NCBI GenBank assembly: GCA_002342225.1
Contig: DDPO01000094.1
Location: 20,564-27,531 of the forward strand
From: Bdellovibrionaceae bacterium UBA2466
GTDB taxonomy: Bacteria > Bdellovibrionota > FAC87 > UBA2466
Direction: 5' to 3'
Length of the DNA stretch: 6,968 bases
The translations under genes were made by a program, and so were the position numbers. Positions 1 to 5,381 of the stretch are shown here, one piece after another; within the stretch, counting starts at the first letter, position 1, and every line of letters begins with the position of its first letter. Below the pieces are notes generated by a model, which saw only the letters and a program-made list of their open reading frames with translations, made no database searches and had not been told where the DNA came from.

Positions 1-503
1 ATATTGGCACTGAGAATGACTGGGTAATGTTTTAGAGATTTTATAGCGCGATCGAGTTCTGAATAATCTATTTCCCCGTTAGGTTGAGCCGGTATAACGC
101 AGCATTTGAGCCCCAGCATTTTTACTATTTTTTTTAAGCTATAATGAGACTCTTCCGAGAAAAAAACGACACCATCGGGAAATTGCTCCCTGGCCAAATA
201 AAGACCGAACAGATTTCCCTCGGTGCCACCATTGGTGACATAGCCCCACAAATCATCCTGTTCAAGCTTTAGTAAATGACCAAAGAATTCAATGAGCTCC
301 TTTTCTTGTGTAAATGTGTTCATGCCGTTGTTACCTACAAAGGGATCTCCAACATTGTTAATTGTCAGATTCAAAAATGGAGAGAGATTTTCGAAGTCTA
401 GAAGCTGACAGTTGGGATAGCCGATGTAGGTCTGACTCTTTTTAACCAAATCAAAGTAAAGAGAAGTTAAGTGTTGTTGCACTTCAGAGTTGCTTCCGTT
501 CAT
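1..503 (-). CDS. hdc: Histidine decarboxylase, PLP-dependent (5' part, runs off the left edge)
   Basis: The first 167 residues are present; the C-terminal part, with the PLP-binding lysine, lies outside the window. The family removes CO2 from L-histidine to give histamine in the cytoplasm, using pyridoxal phosphate. Visible family features are the N-terminal IGYP segment (27-30), the phosphate-contacting TNGGTEGN motif (90-97), LYLAREQFPDG (101-111), a SHYS motif whose His120 should stack on the cofactor ring, and PNGEIDY (141-147). From memory, the Morganella-type bacterial histidine decarboxylase carries the same motifs in the same order, which favours histidine over glutamate or aromatic amino acids as substrate. 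The start at 503 is supported by a strong GAGGAGG (510-516) six bases upstream. The gene diverges from the CHAD gene. A related group II decarboxylase remains possible without the C-terminus. Confidence 0.88.
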   Translation of the reverse strand, partial: MNGSNSEVQQHLTSLYFDLVKKSQTYIGYPNCQLLDFENLSPFLNLTINNVGDPFVGNNGMNTFTQEKELIEFFGHLLKLEQDDLWGYVTNGGTEGNLFGLYLAREQFPDGVVFFSEESHYSLKKIVKMLGLKCCVIPAQPNGEIDYSELDRAIKSLKHYPVILSAN

Positions 504-509
504 TAAGGG

Positions 510-516
510 CCTCCTC
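510..516 (-). promoter_or_regulatory. Ribosome binding site of hdc
   Basis: The minus strand reads GAGGAGG, six bases before the ATG at 503. It is close to the consensus anti-16S sequence and fixes the hdc start. Confidence 0.8.
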
Positions 517-546
517 AAATTGTATGCGGAAAAGATGATTGCCGCG

Positions 547-594
547 CTAAACAAAGGCAAACCAGGGTTTAGTCAGAAAAACATTTGTTTTCTG
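547..594. promoter_or_regulatory. Two inverted repeats between the divergent hdc and CHAD genes
   Basis: Two dyads lie next to each other. The first is CTAAAC (547-552) and GTTTAG (567-572), separated by 14 bases. The second is CAGAAAA (574-580) and TTTTCTG (588-594), separated by 7 bases. The second also contains AAAACA-TT-TGTTTT in another register. Their place between divergent genes suits a shared operator. Simple AT-rich symmetry is the alternative. Confidence 0.3.
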
Positions 595-623
595 TTTGGA
601 TGCTGAAGTGTTTTAGAAAAAAC

Positions 624-651
624 TTGAAAAATGACTACCCCCCGCTAGAAA
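624..651 (+). promoter_or_regulatory. Candidate sigma-70 promoter of the CHAD gene
   Basis: TTGAAA (624-629, five of six to the -35 consensus) and TAGAAA (646-651, four of six to the -10) are 16 bases apart. This places transcription start near 658, about 54 bases before the ATG. The call rests on consensus matching only. Confidence 0.3.
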
Positions 652-711
652 TTTTATCGAAAAAGAATACCATTAGAGTTTTTCCTTATTTCACCTCGGA
701 GAATTGTAAAT

Positions 712-1620
712 ATGCCCTATCAGCTGTCAAAAAAGGAACCGATTGAAACCTCTTTAAAAAAAATTCTAGTTCTAGGCATCAAAGATGCGACTAGTGTTCT
801 GTCACTGAGCAGAGGACTTCACCGAGAGCAGTTTAAACAAGCGAGAAAATCACTAAAAAAAGCTCGAGCAGTGCTTTTTTTACTTCGCGGAGCCATGCCT
901 GATGAAAAGTTTGGAGAGGAAGAAAAGACCCTAAGAGAGCTGTCCAGAACCTTCCGTGAAGTTAGGGAAGCTTATGTGACCGAAGAGGTTTTTCAGAGAT
1001 TTTGCAATGACAACAAAAACAAAGTTCAGGATGAAGACTTAAAGGAGATCACTCATTTTCTTGTCGCAAAGTGCAATGAGAATGTGGATAAAGTATTTCA
1101 GAAAGAAAAGAAGCTAAAAGAAGCTATTGGTTTGTTAACAGCTGCGATGGAGCGAATTCCCGAAATAAAAATAAAAGGAGATGTCTGGGAATCGATTGAA
1201 GAAGCAATTCGATCTATCTATAGCGAGTGCGCTGAATTGGGGGATTTCTGTCAGGATTCAGACGATGAGAATACGATCATTGCTTGGAGAAAAGCCGTTA
1301 AGTTTCTGCGAGTAGAGCTAGATTTTTTCGAGGACGGTTTGAGCTCTGAGATCAAAAAATGGAATCGTCGTCTTCATGAACTGTCGGATTGTTTGGGAGA
1401 GTTTCAAGATCTAACGATGATTCAAGACCAGCTTGATGAGGGGAAAAAAGAAATTAAGAACAAAAAATCACTTGATGAGGTAGTTCAATTGATCAAATCG
1501 AGAAAAAAAGGTTTGAAGAAAATAGCGCGTGAAATCGGTCGTGAAGTTTTTTCCCAAAAACCCAAAGCTTTTATGAGGGAATTCACTTCTTCTACGCACC
1601 AATGGTTCAAGGCGGCCTGA
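712..1620 (+). CDS. CHAD-domain protein
   Basis: A 302-residue, highly charged, all-helical protein with no signal peptide or membrane segment. Two copies of the CHAD hallmark are visible, each a helix of regularly spaced basic residues. One is at about 37-60 (HREQFKQARKSLKKARAV). The other is at about 192-242 (WRKAVKFLRVELDFF, then RLHELSDCLGEFQDL), the usual second half of the domain. CHAD proteins bind polyphosphate through such basic helices and are often found on polyphosphate granules or next to CYTH/triphosphate-tunnel enzymes. No such enzyme is visible here, so this is a stand-alone CHAD protein. The start is supported by CGGAGAA at 697-703, eight bases upstream. The gene converges on the transglutaminase-like gene with an 18-bp gap and no obvious hairpin terminator between them. 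The precise role is inferred from the family. Confidence 0.8.
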   Translation: MPYQLSKKEPIETSLKKILVLGIKDATSVLSLSRGLHREQFKQARKSLKKARAVLFLLRGAMPDEKFGEEEKTLRELSRTFREVREAYVTEEVFQRFCNDNKNKVQDEDLKEITHFLVAKCNENVDKVFQKEKKLKEAIGLLTAAMERIPEIKIKGDVWESIEEAIRSIYSECAELGDFCQDSDDENTIIAWRKAVKFLRVELDFFEDGLSSEIKKWNRRLHELSDCLGEFQDLTMIQDQLDEGKKEIKNKKSLDEVVQLIKSRKKGLKKIAREIGREVFSQKPKAFMREFTSSTHQWFKAA

Positions 1621-1638
1621 ATTTCATCTAAGCCGATG

Positions 1639-2358
1639 TTATCTACCGATAATACCAAGTGGCTTTGCCCAACGCATCACCCCAGAGTAGTTTTTTGGGT
1701 GGAATCGTGATTCATAATCCTCAGGGGAAAGAACCATATTGTTCATAGGATCTGCCATCTGATTAATTGAGGGAATAAAGAGCCAAACATGTTCTCCTCT
1801 AACTCCATCGCCATCTATAGTGCCCGTCATGAGGTTTGATTCAATTCCTAAGTGCCTTAAAATAGCTTTCATAATGATCGCTTTGTGCCTACACATGTTA
1901 CTGGGCTGATCTGAATCATCAAAATAACTAGAAGCCATAATCGGTTTAAGATAAGGAAAGGGGGTAAGCGAATCACCCTGCTTCTGAGATAAAGCTCGAA
2001 CTAAAATAGATGTCACTGCGTGAGGGCTCTTTTGAGAGCTCGTTAGTACAGCACGATCGGATGGATCTAAATGGGACAGAATTTCTTCAAAATCGAAATA
2101 GATCGATAGCCCGATGTGAGGGGTCCCATTGACATAACCCGCCATTTCACTTCCTCCGGTCAACCCCAGTGTTACCCCACTTATGAAGAATGCGCTCTTT
2201 ACTGAAGCCAGACCTAATGTCTTTAGAACATCACCGCATCGTTTCACTTTGGCTTGATGAACATTAGCAATGCAATGGGAGCTAAATAAAAAGACTATCA
2301 GCAGGAAGGCCCCTAAGGCTTGATTCATCTTATTTTTTATTGCGTATAAGTTTCCCAT
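1639..2358 (-). CDS. Exported transglutaminase-like protein
   Basis: A 239-residue protein read from the ATG at 2358. It opens with a lysine-containing segment and a hydrophobic stretch (about 14-25) ending in SSHCIA, a likely signal peptide with cleavage near residue 31; Cys29 could make it a lipoprotein, though the lipobox is poor. The C-terminal half carries a transglutaminase/cysteine-protease triad pattern: Cys156 in NMCRHKA, His190 in GEHVW, and Asp203 in ADPMN. A CRHKA-type start followed by a gHvW and a DP motif is typical of transglutaminase-like (papain-fold) domains. The substrate is unknown; envelope location suggests cross-linking or hydrolysis of peptide bonds outside the cytoplasm. 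Two other starts are possible: TTG at 2361, or ATG at 2328, which would shorten the positively charged n-region. None has a strong ribosome binding site. A 53-codon ORF ends 23 bases upstream on the same strand and may be co-transcribed. Confidence 0.65.
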   Translation of the reverse strand: MGNLYAIKNKMNQALGAFLLIVFLFSSHCIANVHQAKVKRCGDVLKTLGLASVKSAFFISGVTLGLTGGSEMAGYVNGTPHIGLSIYFDFEEILSHLDPSDRAVLTSSQKSPHAVTSILVRALSQKQGDSLTPFPYLKPIMASSYFDDSDQPSNMCRHKAIIMKAILRHLGIESNLMTGTIDGDGVRGEHVWLFIPSINQMADPMNNMVLSPEDYESRFHPKNYSGVMRWAKPLGIIGR

Positions 2359-2381
2359 CAATATCCCAAAAACTCTTCGGT

Positions 2382-2543
2382 TCAGGCAAGTTGCTCAATG
2401 TGACCCGCAAGTTCAACCACGGAACAAGCCGCTTTGCCCAACGTGCGTTTAATTTCCATACACGCTTGAATAAAATGTCGAGCATTTTCATCTGGTGACG
2501 CCTCTGAGGTGGATACTTTTTTTGTCTTGCGGAGTCTATCCAT
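2382..2543 (-). CDS. Small hypothetical protein (53 aa)
   Basis: An ATG-to-TGA frame that has the look of real coding: G-rich first codon positions over residues 14-53 and a continuous amphipathic helix (HFIQACMEIKRTLGKAACSV, then VELAGHIEQLA). The N-terminal dozen residues are basic. It is not recognised. A longer frame on the same strand (2330-2629, 99 codons) overlaps it in another register. That product is rich in W, R and K and its codons look less protein-like, so this shorter frame is preferred. The weak point is translation start: AGGA abuts the ATG instead of lying 5-9 bases upstream. It would be the gene preceding the transglutaminase-like gene. Confidence 0.35.
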   Translation of the reverse strand: MDRLRKTKKVSTSEASPDENARHFIQACMEIKRTLGKAACSVVELAGHIEQLA

Positions 2544-2564
2544 TCCTCATTTTCCACGGAACTT

Positions 2565-2945
2565 TCACCCTGGAATAACCGATTCATGAAGCATCTCTGA
2601 ACGAAATTTTCTTTGATAAAAATGGTCATCTGCTCTTCCCGGCTCTCCGCAGAGAATCAACCCTAGTAAGTATAGTGCCCAATGCATCAGCTCAACGTGT
2701 AGCAACCGTGATACCAAGGCATTGATCTCCAAGAGAATACTGCCATCCAAAGAGAATTCAGCGCAGTGAGAACATAACTCGTAGGCTTGACTACATTGAC
2801 AAAATTTATACTGCACTCAAAAAACCAGACAAAATAAGTTAACGGTTTTCTTTGTGATGACATTAACAAGCTCTGCAATACCCATGATGCCCACAAAACA
2901 ACCCCACCCGTAGCTAATTTAAGAAATTTGAATTTCGAGATTTTG
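2565..2945 (-). other. Unresolved stretch, possibly a decayed minus-strand gene
   Basis: No convincing intact gene is seen. One minus-strand frame is open from 2918 down to 2565 apart from a single TGA at 2817-2819. Its upstream part starts MGIAELVNVIT (ATG at 2885). The downstream part contains a possible ATG start at 2687 for a 40-residue peptide beginning MHWALYLLGLILCGEPGRAD, which looks like a short export signal. A perfect GAAATT-TG-AATTTC dyad lies at 2923-2936. The stretch may be a broken gene, a small secreted peptide gene, or non-coding. Confidence 0.25.
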
Positions 2946-3021
2946 ACTGTAAGGTATTGAAATTATTGCTGGTGGATGGGGAAGAATTCGAGCCTTCGAA
3001 GGCAGAGCCGTCAGATTTACA
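2946..3021. repeat. Left attachment-site copy: tRNA-Tyr 3' remnant
   Basis: This 76-bp stretch matches 5382-5457 in the same orientation at 72 positions, with differences at 2954, 2969, 2985 and 2992. On the minus strand it corresponds to tRNA-Tyr from U33 in the anticodon loop through the 3' CCA (2970-3021), plus 24 bp beyond the gene (2946-2969). Identity stops at 3022, inside the anticodon loop. The changes at 2992 and 2985 alter T54 to C and C61 to T, bases conserved in nearly all tRNAs, and no tRNA 5' half is attached. This is what integration by a tyrosine recombinase into a tRNA gene leaves at the distal end. Which copy is the original chromosomal one cannot be told here. Confidence 0.85.
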
Positions 3022-3033
3022 AAGGAATTACAA

Positions 3034-3135
3034 ATGTACGGACTAAACTCTTTGATCAAACTGGCAACAATTCTTGCGATGCTTGCCGTTGTATTGTCCC
3101 TTTCTTTCCCTTCGATTCAATCGATGGTAGATTGA
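3034..3135 (+). CDS. Possible small single-pass membrane peptide (33 aa)
   Basis: An ATG frame with AAAGGA (3021-3026) seven bases upstream. The peptide starts MYGLNSLIK and then has a hydrophobic run of about 18 residues (LATILAMLAVVLSLSFP), ending SIQSMVD before TGA. It begins 12 bases inside the element from the left repeat and ends 4 bases before the HEPN start, so it could be the first gene of the operon and help initiate HEPN translation by coupling. Its composition also fits a signal peptide whose mature part was lost. It is not recognised, and could be chance. Confidence 0.3.
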   Translation: MYGLNSLIKLATILAMLAVVLSLSFPSIQSMVD

Positions 3136-3139
3136 ATGC

Positions 3140-3553
3140 ATGGTTTTTCAGGGTAAAGAACAGACTTTCAAAAAAACATATGCAAAGGAACTACTAGCCA
3201 TTGCTTTTGGGGATTTAGAATCCGCCAAGGGACTGCAATCTTCTAATCGGGGTCGCCCTGAAAATGTATGCTACTTGGCGCATCAAGTGATTGAAAAATC
3301 TTTAAAGGCGGTTTTAATTTGGAAGCAAATTCCGTTTCCACTGATTCATGACGCCAACGCTTTAATCGCTAAACTCCCTGCCCTAGACCAACCCCCTCAT
3401 GGTTATGACTTAGGGGAACTCAATCAATTTGCCACGGTTCGTCGCTATGAAGAAGGGGCAGTTGAGCTATCAAAAGAAATGATTCAAAAAGCTGTGAACA
3501 TTGCCGAAGAAATATGGAACTGGGCAAGCGAAAAAATAACTGCGGAAAAATAA
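3140..3553 (+). CDS. HEPN-domain protein, toxin-side partner of an MNT pair
   Basis: A 137-residue helical protein of the HEPN type that pairs with minimal nucleotidyltransferases. Landmarks are DLESAKGL (25-32), CYLAHQVIEKSLKAVLIWKQ (44-63) matching the family's central helix, IPFPLIHDANALI (64-76) with the conserved His70-Asp71, and RRYEEGAVELS (101-111) in the usual RYPG position, followed by a last helix to about 129. In characterised HEPN/MNT modules the HEPN partner is a ribonuclease with an RX4-6H motif near the C-terminus, neutralised by AMP transfer from the MNT partner. No such motif is present here: no His follows Arg101 or Arg102. It may therefore be non-nucleolytic, degenerate, or use other residues. 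The stop is one base before the MNT start, so the two are surely co-translated. The ATG at 3140 lacks a clear ribosome binding site. Confidence 0.78.
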   Translation: MVFQGKEQTFKKTYAKELLAIAFGDLESAKGLQSSNRGRPENVCYLAHQVIEKSLKAVLIWKQIPFPLIHDANALIAKLPALDQPPHGYDLGELNQFATVRRYEEGAVELSKEMIQKAVNIAEEIWNWASEKITAEK

Positions 3554-3554
3554 C

Positions 3555-3914
3555 ATGGGAGTCAATCTGTCTAAACTCATCGAAACTCCACTGGATCAAA
3601 AAACTTTGAACGCTATTTTTGACGAGTTTTTAAAAAATCTTTTAACCATCTGCAAGCCTAGCGAAGTGATTATTTTTGGATCTGCAGCCAACGGAACTAT
3701 GCGCCCCTCCTCCGATCTTGATGTTTGTCTGCTCTTTGATTCCAAAGAAGATGTAGAAAAATATCGAACTGTCGTTCTTCGCTCCCCTCCTCTAGTCTCT
3801 GGACTCCCCATTGATTATCTTTTTTTCGATAAAGCAACTTACCATGATAAGGTAGAGCGCGGCGGCGTTTGCGAACTGATTGAGCGAGAAGGGCTGAGAA
3901 TTTACCCGAGATAA
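3555..3914 (+). CDS. Minimal nucleotidyltransferase (MNT), antitoxin-type partner of HEPN
   Basis: A 119-residue protein of the DNA polymerase beta-like nucleotidyltransferase superfamily. The signature GSX10DXD is intact: FGSAANGTMRPSSDLDV at 41-57, with Gly42-Ser43 and metal-binding Asp54 and Asp56. A third acidic residue is expected at Asp87 (LPIDYLFF). Its length is that of a stand-alone MNT domain. In studied HEPN/MNT pairs this protein adds AMP from ATP to the HEPN partner and silences it. The catalytic set looks complete, so activity is plausible. The target tyrosine near an RX4HXY motif, described for other HEPN proteins, is not present in this partner, so the modified site would differ. 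The gene starts one base after the HEPN stop with no strong ribosome binding site, which suggests coupling. Confidence 0.85.
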   Translation: MGVNLSKLIETPLDQKTLNAIFDEFLKNLLTICKPSEVIIFGSAANGTMRPSSDLDVCLLFDSKEDVEKYRTVVLRSPPLVSGLPIDYLFFDKATYHDKVERGGVCELIEREGLRIYPR

Positions 3915-4008
3915 ATAGAAGAAATGTAAATTCTGTTCGGACCGCACGACTACAACTCAGTGAACAATCAAAGGCATCTAGGTGGTAAATCGATAGAGGA
4001 ATAATTCC

Positions 4009-4042
4009 TTGCACCGACCATTCTATGGCGGTATAACCATAG
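4009..4042 (+). promoter_or_regulatory. Candidate promoter with overlapping operator dyad for the TumE-like/wHTH pair
   Basis: TTGCAC (4009-4014) and TATAAC (4032-4037, five of six to the -10) are 17 bases apart. The perfect inverted repeat CTATGG (4023-4028) and CCATAG (4037-4042), with an 8-base centre, encloses the -10. A repressor bound there would block the polymerase, as expected for autoregulation by the winged-helix partner. Transcription would start around 4044-4045, right at the ATG, giving a leaderless message. This competes with the reading in which the TTG at 4009 is a start codon behind AGAGGA (3995-4000). Confidence 0.4.
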
Positions 4043-4044
4043 AT

Positions 4045-4344
4045 ATGAAGGCTCAACCCTTTCTTCGTGAAAAACGCATCCTGGTAAATAAAAACTCTGG
4101 AGAACTGGCGATTGCCGAACTAAAAATTTGGAAGATTCCAAAATCTAAGGATTACCCTAGGGGGATTAAATTCTCGCTGTTCCTAGTATGTAACGGCCAA
4201 GTTTTAGTTGGAATCGACAATCATAAGCCAAAAGGGCCACATCTTCACTTAAGCGGACAGGAACTTCCGTATCTTTTGAAAAATGAAAGAAATCTCATAG
4301 ATGATTTTTGGGATCTCACAAGAAAGGCAGGGTTTGTACCATGA
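4045..4344 (+). CDS. TumE-like (DUF6516) protein, putative toxin
   Basis: A 99-residue protein from the ATG at 4045. It matches the small DUF6516/TumE-like family in its run MKAQPFLREKRIL, ELKIWKIPKS (25-34), a beta-strand NGQVLVGIDN (50-59), the conserved KPKGPHLH (61-68) and a C-terminal FWDL segment. Family members are encoded with a small DNA-binding partner and are regarded as toxin components; the mechanism is not known to me. The partner follows with an ATGA overlap. Start choice is uncertain. The ATG fits the usual family N-terminus but has no ribosome binding site. A TTG at 4009 would add 12 residues and has AGAGGA eight bases upstream, but then the candidate promoter would lie inside the coding region. 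The gap to the MNT gene is 130 bp, so the two modules are probably transcribed separately. Confidence 0.72.
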   Translation: MKAQPFLREKRILVNKNSGELAIAELKIWKIPKSKDYPRGIKFSLFLVCNGQVLVGIDNHKPKGPHLHLSGQELPYLLKNERNLIDDFWDLTRKAGFVP

Positions 4345-4706
4345 AATTGAGAAAAGCACGCATTGTGGTGGAATCTATCGACAACTTAAGCGAACGATGG
4401 ACGAAAGCCATGCAAGGTAAAGCAAAGCCTAGAAAAGATGAAGAACTAATTTCCGTAGCGAGCTGGGAAGTGTTGGCCAAGGTTCTTTCGCCTCCGAGGC
4501 TTCAGATTCTTACAGCTATTCCACAAATCAAACCACGTTCCATCGCCCATTTGGCCCGAGAACTAAAAAAGGATTTTAAGAATGTCTATTCTGATGTCCG
4601 ATTTTTAGCAGATCTTGGACTGATTGAATTACGTGAAGAGGGAGTCAGAAAAACTTTGGTCCCTATCGCTAGATTTAGCGGAATTGAATTGCCGTTGGCC
4701 GCTTAG
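4341..4706 (+). CDS. Winged-helix DNA-binding protein, putative antitoxin of the TumE-like module
   Basis: A 121-residue protein starting at the ATG that overlaps the TumE-like stop (ATGA, 4341-4344). AAAGG (4323-4327) and GGCAGGG (4326-4332) provide a ribosome binding site. A longer in-frame start at 4308 lies deep inside the upstream gene and is less likely. The N-terminal 40 residues are basic. Residues about 44-111 form a winged helix: VLSPPRLQILTAI (48-60), the turn-and-recognition stretch SIAHLARELKKDFKNVYSDV (67-86), then FLADLGLIELREEG (88-101) and a wing with RKTLVPIA (103-110). This is the pattern of the HVO_A0114-type DNA-binding proteins often paired with small toxins. It probably represses its own operon, perhaps through the dyad at 4023-4042, and neutralises its partner. 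Confidence 0.78.
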   Translation: MKLRKARIVVESIDNLSERWTKAMQGKAKPRKDEELISVASWEVLAKVLSPPRLQILTAIPQIKPRSIAHLARELKKDFKNVYSDVRFLADLGLIELREEGVRKTLVPIARFSGIELPLAA

Positions 4707-4780
4707 TTTTTCTCAATAAAAGCCTCAAGTATTGCGCTTGAAGAGGGTCTGATTAAGGAACTAAAAAAAATGGCCAGCTT

Positions 4781-5353
4781 TTGAAATACTCAGAGCACAG
4801 AAAATACGGCGTAGCGATTTGGGTACAACTCTATCTGGGACTTCGAGTAGGAGAGCTAATGGCATTAAGATGGGAAGATGTTGATCTCGACTTTAGAAAT
4901 AATGTAGGTCGAATCCACATTAGAAGAACCTATGTAAGCAAGACTGGTCTCTTTCGGGATTATCCGAAAGGGGGTAAGCAACACAGTCACTCCATACCCT
5001 CTGAACTGGTTGAAAAGCTTATCATCGCCAAAAAGGAGGCAACTACTCCCTTCGTTGTGGCCTCCCCACATGGCAATGTTCTTCCCTACAGATGGTATGT
5101 GAAGTACCTAAAACAATACTGCTCAGAACTGGGAATACCTGTGATCGCAACCCATGGACTCAGGCATTCGACGTCCGAGCTTTACATTCATCATGGCGCC
5201 ACGAGGGACGATCTGAGACGTTTATTCGCTCATTCCACGCCAACAGTGACCGATCGTTACGTTCACAATCGAGGCACCCATTTGGAAAAAATAGCGAATG
5301 TCATCCGGTTGTTCCCAACTGGCACAGAACACGAATCGAACACGGCGGGGTAA
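4781..5353 (+). CDS. Tyrosine recombinase/integrase, catalytic domain only
   Basis: A 190-residue product (TTG start; the frame is open only from 4757) covering the C-terminal catalytic domain of phage-type integrases. All active-site residues are present: Arg22 in LGLRVGELMALRWEDV, Lys63 in DYPKGGK, His125 and Arg128 in THGLRHSTS, His151 in LFAHST, and nucleophile Tyr160 in VTDRYVH. The domain recombines att sites through a covalent 3'-phosphotyrosine link. Missing is the roughly 100-150 residue N-terminal arm- and core-binding region: only 74 bases separate this ORF from the preceding gene. No in-frame ATG precedes the catalytic core and no good ribosome binding site is seen, so it may be a remnant. 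Another frame just upstream encodes ALEEGLIKELKK and would join this one by a one-base slip on the A8 run at 4763-4770. The gene ends 28 bp from the att repeat in tRNA-Tyr. Confidence 0.8.
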   Translation: MKYSEHRKYGVAIWVQLYLGLRVGELMALRWEDVDLDFRNNVGRIHIRRTYVSKTGLFRDYPKGGKQHSHSIPSELVEKLIIAKKEATTPFVVASPHGNVLPYRWYVKYLKQYCSELGIPVIATHGLRHSTSELYIHHGATRDDLRRLFAHSTPTVTDRYVHNRGTHLEKIANVIRLFPTGTEHESNTAG

Positions 5354-5381
5354 AATCGAGTTTTAAGACGCTTTGAATTAA

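Noticed and set aside
1621..1638. Terminator between the convergent CHAD and transglutaminase-like genes
   Set aside because: The 18-bp gap contains no stem-loop or T tract.
2330..2629. Minus-strand 99-codon ORF as a gene
   Set aside because: The codon pattern and composition are less protein-like than the overlapping 53-codon frame, and it runs into the start of the transglutaminase-like gene. Not fully excluded.
2976..3197. Plus-strand 73-codon ORF starting MGKNSSLRRQSRQIY
   Set aside because: Its start is the antisense of the tRNA-Tyr remnant and it overlaps the HEPN start and the 33-codon frame; nothing protein-like in it.
3596..4056. Minus-strand ORFs opposite the MNT gene (3596-3811 and 3697-4056)
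   Set aside because: Shadows of the MNT gene, whose GSX10DXD motif fixes the true strand and frame.
4725..4741. TCAAG-N7-CTTGA dyad after the winged-helix gene as a terminator
   Set aside because: The stem is five pairs with no following T run, so it is not convincing as an intrinsic terminator.
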